Origin: an uncultured Pseudomonadota bacterium
GTDB taxonomy: Bacteria; Pseudomonadota; Alphaproteobacteria; UBA9219
Reading direction: 5' to 3'
Assembly: GCA_903919315.1 (NCBI GenBank)
Contig: CAIXHP010000011.1
Coordinates: forward strand, 1 to 56,801
Length of the DNA stretch: 56,801 nt
The translations under genes were made by a program, and so were the position numbers. The notes under the pieces are model-generated. The model worked only from the letters and a program-made list of their open reading frames with translations, was not told the origin of the DNA and did not search any database. Of the stretch, positions 16,779-23,504 are shown piece after piece. Numbering within the stretch: position 1 is the first letter of the stretch; each line of letters opens with the position of its first letter.

Positions 16779-18242
16779 CTATTGTTTCAAATTTATGGAT
16801 TGCGGGGATGGCAAGCCCTTCCATCCGCCCCCCAGAGCGGCGATAAGAGCAACGCTTGCGTCCAGTCGCGCGGCCTTCAGCATGACGGCATTCTGCTCGT
16901 TCGCACGCGCGAAGAGTTGCGCATTCAACAGTCCGTCATAGGGAGAAAGTCCCTGCGCATACTGATCTTTGGCGAGCTTTTCAGCCGCGCGAGCCGCAAC
17001 GGTCGCCGCCTCCTGCGCGTGCGCCTGATCGGCCAAAATCCGCTGCGCCGCGAGTTGATCCTCGACCTCTCGGAAGGCGATCAGAACCGTTTGCCGGTAA
17101 TTGGCCGCCACTTTATCATAGTCGGCTTTAGCCTGTTCCGCTTTCGCTTCCCGCGCGCCAGCATCCAGAATCTTTTCCGCCAGAGCGCCGCCAATTCCCC
17201 ACCATCCGTTAGAAGCTTGCAAAAGCGTGCCGAGAACGGAGCCTGTAAAGCCGGATGACGCTGTGAGCGTGACATCGGGAAACCACGCCGATTCCGCGAC
17301 GCCTATTTGCGCGTTGGCGGACATAAGGGCGCGTTCCGCCGACGCTATATCAGGACGCCTTTCCAGAAGCGCCGAAGGAATCTGCGGCGGAACAACGGGA
17401 ATGTGCTGGGTAAAGGACTTGGACGGCAGCGCAAAGGATGCCGGGGCTTTGCCAATAAGGATCGCAAGAGAATGTTCAAGCTGAACTCTTTTCAGCTTGG
17501 CGTTTTCAGATTGCGCATGAGCGCTCTCATATTGGGTTTTTGCCAGCAGGACATCCGCCTGCGCAACTTGCCCCGCGCGATACTGATTGGTCGCCAAATC
17601 GAGGATCTTTTGATTGGCTAGGGTTGATGCTTGAAGGTTACGGATGATCTCATCTTGAGCGCGTAGATCAAAATAAGTTGTTGCCAATGCTGCTTGCGTC
17701 GCGAGCCGTATCGAGGCCAAATCGGCGGCGCTTGCTTCGAACTTGGCTGTATCGCTCTCGACAGACCGGCGAACACGTCCCCACAGGTCGGGAGCCCATG
17801 TCGCCTCCGCTGTCGCGGCATAAGTTGTTCCCGGCGTTTGAGACGAAGCTCCTGCCGTTTTTGCTGTCGCCGCGCTTACCGATAACGTGGGATAGTATCC
17901 GGCTTGCGTTTGTTCCCGTATGGCTTTTGCCTCACGATAGGCTGCTTCTGCCGCCTTGATCGTTAGATTGGAAACGTCAACTTGCTTCTCCAAAGAGTCG
18001 AGAACTGGATCATTGTAAATTGTCCACCAATCGCCTCGATCAATCTGATCAAGCGGATGAAGTTGATGCCCGTCTCCTGCTTCTTTAAATGCTGGCGGCA
18101 CGTCCATAGGCGGGCGCGCATAATCTTCGCCAGACGTGCATCCAGAGAGCAACCCAACTCCAAGCCCCGCCATAGCAAGGGCTTGAAGCCAACTTCCTCC
18201 CCGAATACGAGGAGGAAGCGCGCCAAGGGATGGCTTCATCAT
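16779..18242 (-). CDS. cusC: CusC/NodT-family outer-membrane efflux lipoprotein
   Basis: This is the outer-membrane channel of the pump. The N-terminus has a hydrophobic signal ending in a lipobox, GVGLLSGC, so the mature protein is probably lipid-anchored. Two TolC-type OEP repeats follow, with the typical WWTIYNDPVLDSL and RRPDIASAERALMSANAQIG segments. The open frame extends upstream to 18320, but the tandem ATGs at 18242 and 18239 overlap the stop of the preceding gene (ATGA). This coupling, plus the signal peptide that follows, makes them the better start. Confidence 0.88.
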   Translation of the reverse strand: MMKPSLGALPPRIRGGSWLQALAMAGLGVGLLSGCTSGEDYARPPMDVPPAFKEAGDGHQLHPLDQIDRGDWWTIYNDPVLDSLEKQVDVSNLTIKAAEAAYREAKAIREQTQAGYYPTLSVSAATAKTAGASSQTPGTTYAATAEATWAPDLWGRVRRSVESDTAKFEASAADLASIRLATQAALATTYFDLRAQDEIIRNLQASTLANQKILDLATNQYRAGQVAQADVLLAKTQYESAHAQSENAKLKRVQLEHSLAILIGKAPASFALPSKSFTQHIPVVPPQIPSALLERRPDIASAERALMSANAQIGVAESAWFPDVTLTASSGFTGSVLGTLLQASNGWWGIGGALAEKILDAGAREAKAEQAKADYDKVAANYRQTVLIAFREVEDQLAAQRILADQAHAQEAATVAARAAEKLAKDQYAQGLSPYDGLLNAQLFARANEQNAVMLKAARLDASVALIAALGGGWKGLPSPQSINLKQ

Positions 18243-18649
18243 TTCGCAACCTGAAATTTCAGTGATGCCTGAACGGGGACTGGTTCGCCCGGAGGTATGA
18301 CTGAAACGTCGAGATTCCACTCACCGTACATGGTCAAGTCGCCGTTGAATCGATAGAGGCCATTGTCATCTTGCTCCAAAAGTTTCACGGGTGCTGGCAT
18401 ATCCATTTTGCCCATCACCATATGAAGTTTTGCGTCCTGGATTTTGCTTCCGGGGATGGCCTTGCCGTCTTTGACCGTTGTTATCCGTACTGAAAAAGGC
18501 GCAGACTTCCCGGCTTTGACAGGTTGTTCGACGACCTCGATTTTGTAATCAGACGGTGCGGCCAAAGACGCAGTTGGCGTAAGACCCGCAAAGGCCAAGA
18601 TAGCGCCTGTGACAAGCAGAGCTTGTCGTATTTTCCATTTCATCAACAT
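18239..18649 (-). CDS. FixH/YtkA-like periplasmic protein of the copper operon
   Basis: A signal peptide (ALLVTGAILAFAGLTPTASLAA) is followed by a ~100-residue beta-sandwich domain of the FixH/YtkA kind. The domain contains the Met-rich stretch LHMVMGKMDMPAPV and ends with GEWNLDVSVIPPGEPVPVQ. Related small proteins sit in many cus/cop operons and are thought to bind or pass copper in the periplasm, much as CusF does. That role here is inferred from the Met cluster and the position directly before cusC, with a four-base overlap. Confidence 0.7.
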   Translation of the reverse strand: MLMKWKIRQALLVTGAILAFAGLTPTASLAAPSDYKIEVVEQPVKAGKSAPFSVRITTVKDGKAIPGSKIQDAKLHMVMGKMDMPAPVKLLEQDDNGLYRFNGDLTMYGEWNLDVSVIPPGEPVPVQASLKFQVAK

Positions 18650-18787
18650 GTTTAATCCCTTTCGTTGCCCATGCTCTGCGACGCATATATTGCGTTTATG
18701 CGCGCGGGCTGAATGAACGTTATCGGCGCGGACGCAGCTTTGCCGTCAGGCAGCGCAAGCGCTCGGCCTCGTTATGCGTTTGGGGGA

Positions 18788-19156
18788 TTAAACTTTTGGA
18801 GGGGGGTAGTCAGGAGAAAGCGGACGACTGGTCGCCGTCGCGTCAAACGTGTCATAAGCCATGCGCATAGCTTGGCGAACGAATACAGGATAATGTGAGG
18901 GAAGCGCAGCTTGAGTCGTAGTTGCGCAAAACGCAGCGCAATCGCCGCCCTTCATACCGTGATCTGTATGCTGATCCTTATCGCACATTGGACAGCAACC
19001 GGCTTCATCCGATGAATCTGCTGCAACAGACAATATTCCGGATTGGGCATCATTCACCATTGATGCTGCCATAACAGGCACAGCAACGCCTTGCCCAAGC
19101 ACCAGAGACAGCGCGAGCATGAGAGTCAGCAACCGTCTAAAAACAGACCGGAACAT
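18788..19156 (-). CDS. Cys/His/Met-rich secreted protein, probable copper binder
   Basis: A hydrophobic signal (LLTLMLALSLVLGQGVAVPVMAA) is followed by a short exported part containing CCPMCDKDQHTDHGMKGGDC and a further CAAFC motif, a dense set of possible metal ligands. I do not recognise a named family; it resembles small DUF2946-like proteins found beside copper exporters. The frame is open to 19219, but the ATG at 19156 puts the signal peptide at the N-terminus, so I prefer it (GGAGG lies about 14 bases upstream, rather far). It is the first gene of the minus-strand operon leading to cusA, with a 138-bp gap before the FixH-like gene. Confidence 0.6.
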   Translation of the reverse strand: MFRSVFRRLLTLMLALSLVLGQGVAVPVMAASMVNDAQSGILSVAADSSDEAGCCPMCDKDQHTDHGMKGGDCAAFCATTTQAALPSHYPVFVRQAMRMAYDTFDATATSRPLSPDYPPPKV

Positions 19157-19297
19157 GCTGTAAAGGTAAATCCTCCGTGGACGATATGCAAGCCCGCGAT
19201 AAGCAACCCACAAAAACATATCGTACCAGCATTAATTTTTCTTTAACCTTGGGATAGCTCTAGTATTTTCAGCGTTGAAGCGCACCTGCGCAGCTTC

Positions 19298-19690
19298 TCA
19301 TTCAACATGAACAGTGACATCATAGCCCAGAGATTTTAGGGCTTTCGAGGTACGGCCATTTCTCGGAGGGAAGCGATCTGGCAGCGCCCAGCCTACCAAC
19401 TCACCAAACGCGCTAATGCCTAATCCATCAATTTTCCATTTGGGATCCGCCACAGCTTCCCAGAGACGATCCGGTAAGCCGACAGGTAAAATTTGGAGAT
19501 TGCTTGTTCAGAAAACTGGAGAGAATTGGGGTGCTAACCGCTACTTCGTCATCAAGGCGATATAGGCTATTGCATTCATCACCAGTGATCAGGTGGCATA
19601 TAAATTGGTCGATGGCGACCGTCCTGTCTTCTGAAAGCAGGGAAGAAGAGAGCGCGAGAAAAAGGCTTCCAAAGGCGGGGAAATTAAGCG
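19298..19690 (-). pseudogene. Frameshifted remnant of an unidentified gene
   Basis: The minus strand reads as protein-like sequence in two frames. The upstream part includes SEDRTVAIDQFICHLITGDE and CNSLYRLDDEVAVSTP. The downstream part has DPKWKIDGLGISAFGELVGW and DRFPPRNGRTSKALKSLGYD, then a stop at 19298-19300. The two frames meet near 19505-19515, and neither piece has a convincing start. This suggests an old gene broken by a frameshift and loss of its 5' end. I do not recognise the family with certainty. The upstream boundary is approximate. Confidence 0.4.
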
Positions 19691-19737
19691 AACATCAGCG
19701 CGCTCAAATCAGAAGATGTCAAAATCTTGAGGACAGG

Positions 19738-20403
19738 ATGGAATTCTCGCAAACGATGGCAGCGCGATACTCGTGCCGGAGCTTTCTGGAAAAGCCGGTT
19801 GACGAGGCCACGATCAAATCTCTGGTCGAAACAGCGCAACATTCACCCAGCTGGGGCAACACGCAGCCATGGCGGGTTTGGGGGGCGGGCGGGCAGGTCG
19901 CGCGATCCATCCGCGAACGCTTGGTGGAGCAGGCCAGCGCTGGCCAGCCCTCAAACCCCGAATTCCCCATGCCGCAGGACTTTTCGGCGGTTATGAAGAA
20001 ACGTTACGGCGAGCTTGGAAAAAGCCTGTTCGCCCTGTTGGGCATCGGACGCGGCGACGACGCCAAACGCGCGGAACACAACCTGCGCAACTTCGATGCG
20101 TTCGGCGCGCCCGCCCTGATCTTTGTCACGGTGCCGGCGGATCAAACGTCCTATGCTGTTCTGGATGCGGGAATGTTCGTCCACGCCTTTTGCCTAGCCG
20201 CCGTCGATAGGGGGCTGGTGACCTGCATCGAAGCTCAGCTGGCGCGCTATCCCGATACGGTGCGACAACACTTGCCCATTCCGGCGGACGGGAAAATTCT
20301 CGTCGGCATAGCCTTGGGCTACGCCGACACATCCGCCGTCATCAACAGCTTTCGCACCACGCGCGAACCGTTAGAGGCGATCCTGAACCTGACGGGGTTT
20401 TGA
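19738..20403 (+). CDS. Nitroreductase family protein
   Basis: This is an FMN-dependent oxidoreductase of the nitroreductase fold. The FMN-contacting start ARYSCRSFLEKPVDEATI, the SPSWGNTQPWRVW loop and the late GIALGYAD segment are typical, and the length (221 residues) fits. Such enzymes reduce nitro compounds or quinones with NAD(P)H; the natural substrate is unknown. The frame is open from 19504, but ATG 19738 has GAGG just upstream and lies at the start of the domain. The upstream part overlaps the remnant gene on the other strand and looks like chance coding. It converges with feoB. Confidence 0.8.
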   Translation: MEFSQTMAARYSCRSFLEKPVDEATIKSLVETAQHSPSWGNTQPWRVWGAGGQVARSIRERLVEQASAGQPSNPEFPMPQDFSAVMKKRYGELGKSLFALLGIGRGDDAKRAEHNLRNFDAFGAPALIFVTVPADQTSYAVLDAGMFVHAFCLAAVDRGLVTCIEAQLARYPDTVRQHLPIPADGKILVGIALGYADTSAVINSFRTTREPLEAILNLTGF

Positions 20404-20435
20404 GCCAAGGCCTGATCGCGCCCAAAGCGGCGCGG

Positions 20436-22433
20436 TCATCCGCCGACCAGAGCCAGCGCAAGGCGATAGGTGATGAAGGTGGCGATATAGGCCAGCGCGA
20501 TCATGTAGGCGAAGGAAAAGGCCGCCCACTTGACCGATCCGGTTTCCCGCCGGATCGTGACGAGCGTCGCGGCGCATTGGGGCGCGAACACATACCACGC
20601 CAGCAGGGCCAGCGCGGTGGCAAGGCTCCATTGCTGCGCCAGCGTTTCACTCAGTTTGGTTGCCGTGTCGTCGCCCGCTTCGATGGCGTAGACGGTTCCG
20701 AGCGCGGCGACCGCGACTTCACGCGCGGCCATGCCGGGGACGAGCGCGACGCTGATCTGCCAGTTGAAGCCGATGGGCGCGAGAACCGGCTCAATCGCGC
20801 GGCCGATGCTGGCCGCAAAGCTGTGGGACAGGGCGGGGCCGTGCGCGCCCTCCGGCGGTTGAGGAAAAGAGGCCAGAAACCAGATGACGACCATCATCGC
20901 CGTGATGGTGGTGCCCGCGCGGCGCAGAAACGCCTTGGCGCGTTGCAGCAGACCGAGAAGGACGTTCCGCGCGTTCGGCTTTTTATGGTCGGGCAGCTCC
21001 AGCATGAACGGCTCCGGCGGGACGCGCCGCCAGAACACGCGGCGCAGCGCGAACGAAGATCCCAACGCGCCCGCAAGGCCCAAAGCATAGAGTCCGAACA
21101 TCACCAAGCCCTGAAGCTGCAAGCCACCCAGAACCTGCTTCGCGGGGATAAACGCCGCGATAATGAGCGTGTAAACCGGGATGCGGGCCGAGCAGGTCAT
21201 GAACGGCGCGATCAGGATGGTCGACAATCGGTCGCGGCGGTTGTCGATCACGCGCGTCGCCATGATGGCGGGAATGGCGCAGGCGAAGCTTGAGATGAGG
21301 GGGATAAAGGCGCGGCCATGCAACCCCGCGCCGCCCATGATCTTGTCCATCAAAAACGCCGCCCGCGCCATATAGCCGAAGTCTTCCAGCAACAGGATGA
21401 ACAGGAACAAGATCAGGATTTGCGGCAGAAAAACAATCACCGCGCCCACGCCGCCGATTAGCCCGTCGCAGATAAAGCTGCGCAACAAGCCTTGGGGAAG
21501 CGCCTGTCCCACCGCCGCGCTCAGGGAATCGAAACCCCAACTGATGGCCTCCATCGGCGGCTGCGCCCATGCGAACACCGCTTGGAACATGAGGAACAAC
21601 ACGCCGAGCAAGATCAGAATGCCCCATACCGGATGCAGTAAAACCGCGTCAATCCGTGTCGTGACGGTGTTCGCCTTGACCGGAAGCGTGACGGCGGCGG
21701 CGATGATGCGATCCGCCTCGGCCTGCATCGCGCTCATGTCATCGCGGCTCGGCGGCGACCAGTCTCCAGTGTCATTCCCGCGCAAGCGGGAATCCAGCGG
21801 CGAGCGTCCGCGCGACGTAAGAGTCACATGTTCGCTATCGCTCACACTGGATTCCCGCTTTCGCGGGAATGTCTCGGACGGGGGGCTACCCGCCAATAAA
21901 TTCAAGGTTGGATATTCGGCGAGCCGGTCAAGCAGTCCCAACACGCCGTCCATGCCGCCCCGCCGCACCGCGACTGAGGTCACGACGGGCAGGCCCAAGG
22001 CGGCGGACAGGCGTTCGACATCGATGCCGATGCCGCGATGGCGGGCGATGTCGAACATGTTCAGCACGAGCGCCATAGGCCGCCCGACCCGGCGCAGCTC
22101 AAGCGCCAAACGCAGGGCCAGCCGCATGTTCGTGGCATCGGCGACGCACAGCAGAAAGTCCGGAATGTCTTCGCCGGGAATCCGGCCGAGAATGGCATCG
22201 CGCGTCACCTCTTCGTCGGGACTGCGCGCGCGCAGCGAATAGGTGCCGGGCAGGTCGAGGACGCGGAACGTGCGGCCCTGCGGAGTCGTGACGCTGCCTT
22301 CCTTGCGCTCGACCGTGACTCCGGGATAGTTGGCGACTTTTTGGCGGCTGCCGGTCAGCGCGTTAAACAGCGCGGTCTTGCCGCAGTTGGGATTGCCGAC
22401 AAGGGCAACGCGCGTCATTCGCTCCGTGGTCAT
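20436..22433 (-). CDS. feoB: Ferrous iron transporter FeoB with a repeat-derived insertion
   Basis: The cytoplasmic N-terminal GTPase domain has G1 GNPNCGKT at residues 13-20, a YPGVTVE switch, DLPG and NMFD. A helical linker follows, then the membrane domain with two Gate repeats, including FGYMARAAFLMD and a CxxxxP-type segment (SSFACAIPAIMATR). It imports Fe(II) across the inner membrane. Between the G domain and the linker helices lie about 33 residues (FPRKRESS...DSRLRGND) encoded by a palindromic repeat inserted in frame. The ATG at 22433 overlaps the feoA stop (ATGA); the open frame further upstream is feoA in another frame. Confidence 0.92.
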   Translation of the reverse strand: MTTERMTRVALVGNPNCGKTALFNALTGSRQKVANYPGVTVERKEGSVTTPQGRTFRVLDLPGTYSLRARSPDEEVTRDAILGRIPGEDIPDFLLCVADATNMRLALRLALELRRVGRPMALVLNMFDIARHRGIGIDVERLSAALGLPVVTSVAVRRGGMDGVLGLLDRLAEYPTLNLLAGSPPSETFPRKRESSVSDSEHVTLTSRGRSPLDSRLRGNDTGDWSPPSRDDMSAMQAEADRIIAAAVTLPVKANTVTTRIDAVLLHPVWGILILLGVLFLMFQAVFAWAQPPMEAISWGFDSLSAAVGQALPQGLLRSFICDGLIGGVGAVIVFLPQILILFLFILLLEDFGYMARAAFLMDKIMGGAGLHGRAFIPLISSFACAIPAIMATRVIDNRRDRLSTILIAPFMTCSARIPVYTLIIAAFIPAKQVLGGLQLQGLVMFGLYALGLAGALGSSFALRRVFWRRVPPEPFMLELPDHKKPNARNVLLGLLQRAKAFLRRAGTTITAMMVVIWFLASFPQPPEGAHGPALSHSFAASIGRAIEPVLAPIGFNWQISVALVPGMAAREVAVAALGTVYAIEAGDDTATKLSETLAQQWSLATALALLAWYVFAPQCAATLVTIRRETGSVKWAAFSFAYMIALAYIATFITYRLALALVGG
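21773..21871. repeat. Palindromic repeat inserted in frame inside feoB
   Basis: About 99 bp bounded by 25-bp inverted repeats with one mismatch (from cattcccgcgcaagcggg to the mirrored end cgctttcgcgggaatg). The interior includes gcgtccgcgcg and gttcgctatcgctca, and both are nearly repeated in the element at 31099-31249. Its length is a multiple of three and it has no stop in the feoB frame, giving the peptide FPRKRESS...DSRLRGND. This type of repeat is widespread between genes in many proteobacteria. Confidence 0.8.
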
Positions 22434-22762
22434 TTCTTGGTGCGCGGTTCGCGCGGCAAGGGGCACACAAGGATGCCGTTCGCGGCGCGGCGGTGCAGGG
22501 CGATGGTTGTGTTGTTGAGGCGCACGACGATGGGGTCGCGTCCCCAAAAGCCTTCATGCTTGATCTCGACCGTCGAGCCTTCGACAAAGCCCATTTCCAC
22601 GAGGCGACGCTCCAGCTCGCCCGATGACAGGCTTGATTTGTCGGTGCAGGCCGACGCGTCCACAGCGCGTATTGTGCCCCGGAATCCTTTAGCAGCCATG
22701 CCCAGCGGTGTCGTAGCCCCATCGTTGATGGGGGTTGGCGAAGGGCCAAAAGGTAGCGGCAT
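22430..22762 (-). CDS. feoA: FeoA family iron-transport accessory protein
   Basis: Residues ~24-105 form the SH3-like FeoA domain: GFRGTIRAVDA, then LERRLVEMGFVEGSTVEIKH, and the closing segment DPIVVRLNNTTIALHRRAA. FeoA binds FeoB in the cytoplasm and supports Fe(II) uptake. The protein is 110 residues, longer than the usual 75-85, because of a Pro-rich N-terminal extension; a start at the internal ATG before AAKGFRG would give a standard length. The stop overlaps the feoB start. A Fur-like box lies 50 bases upstream. Confidence 0.85.
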   Translation of the reverse strand: MPLPFGPSPTPINDGATTPLGMAAKGFRGTIRAVDASACTDKSSLSSGELERRLVEMGFVEGSTVEIKHEGFWGRDPIVVRLNNTTIALHRRAANGILVCPLPREPRTKK

Positions 22763-22811
22763 AATGCGAACTTTCCAAAATAAACAACGATGGTGCCGAC
22801 CTTAGGCCAGT

Positions 22812-22826
22812 TAAGAATGATTCTCA
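22812..22826. promoter_or_regulatory. Fur-box-like site between feoA and mntP
   Basis: On the minus strand the site reads TGAGAATCATTCTTA. It matches 12 of the 14 fixed positions of the Fur 7-1-7 core TGATAATNATTATCA. It lies 50 bp before feoA and 105 bp before the divergent mntP. Repression of feoAB by Fur when iron is plentiful is the expected effect; an effect on mntP is possible. Confidence 0.6.
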
Positions 22827-22930
22827 ATAAGAAAATGGCAGGAGCGCGTCGCCGTGGCCGGTTTGGCGTTGCTTTCGAGCCGGAGGTGCCCTAACTGTCT
22901 GCGCTTGGCGCGGTTGTTCGGGGACCTTTG

Positions 22931-23494
22931 ATGAGCGTTTTTTCCACGGTTTTACTGGCGTTCAGCATGTCCGCCGACGCTTTTGCGGTCGCGGTGGGCA
23001 AGGGCGCGGCTCTGCGGCACCCCCGCCCCAGCGAGGCCTTGCGGACAGGGCTTGTGTTCGGGGTCATCGAGGCGACCACGCCCGTGATGGGCTGGGGGCT
23101 GGGCGTGTTGGCGAGCGGCTTCGTCGAGGCCATTGATCACTGGATCGCTTTTGCGATCCTGCTGGCGCTCGGCATCAAGATGATCGTCGACAGTTTGGGG
23201 CGGCACGAAACGCGCGAGAAACCGTCGCGCCACAAACTGCGCGCGCTTATCCTCGCCGGTTTCGGCAGCAGCATCGACGCGCTGGGCGTGGGCGTGACGC
23301 TGGCGTTTGTCGACGCGAACATCTGGATTACGGCGGGAGCAATCGGTCTGGCCACCTTTACAATGGCCTCGATCGGCATCATGACGGGTCACATGATCGG
23401 CAAACGCGTCGGCAAAATGGCCGAAGGTTTGGGCGGCATCATCCTGATCGCCATCGGCGCAAAGATTCTCCTTGAGCACACCGGCGTGATCTGA
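22931..23494 (+). CDS. mntP: Manganese efflux pump MntP
   Basis: The protein has six membrane helices in two similar halves. The MntP signatures are both present: FSMSADAFAVAVGKGA in the first half and AGFGSSIDALGVGVTLAFVD in the second, each with the essential aspartate. It exports Mn(II) from the cytoplasm; the length of 188 residues is normal. The ATG at 22931 follows a G-rich GGGGA stretch. It lies divergent from feoAB across a Fur-like box, so iron uptake and manganese export share a control region. I could not fit the upstream 70 bases to the manganese (yybP-ykoY) riboswitch pattern. Confidence 0.9.
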   Translation: MSVFSTVLLAFSMSADAFAVAVGKGAALRHPRPSEALRTGLVFGVIEATTPVMGWGLGVLASGFVEAIDHWIAFAILLALGIKMIVDSLGRHETREKPSRHKLRALILAGFGSSIDALGVGVTLAFVDANIWITAGAIGLATFTMASIGIMTGHMIGKRVGKMAEGLGGIILIAIGAKILLEHTGVI

Positions 23495-23504
23495 ATCGCG
23501 GGTT

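Noticed and set aside
19504-19737. N-terminal extension of the nitroreductase frame
   Set aside because: The extra 78 residues have no domain, and they overlap a degraded gene on the other strand. A start with a ribosome site exists at 19738.
22860-22930. Manganese (yybP-ykoY) riboswitch before mntP
   Set aside because: The leader is only about 100 bases from the Fur box, and I could not place the conserved loop motifs. It remains possible but is not supported by eye.
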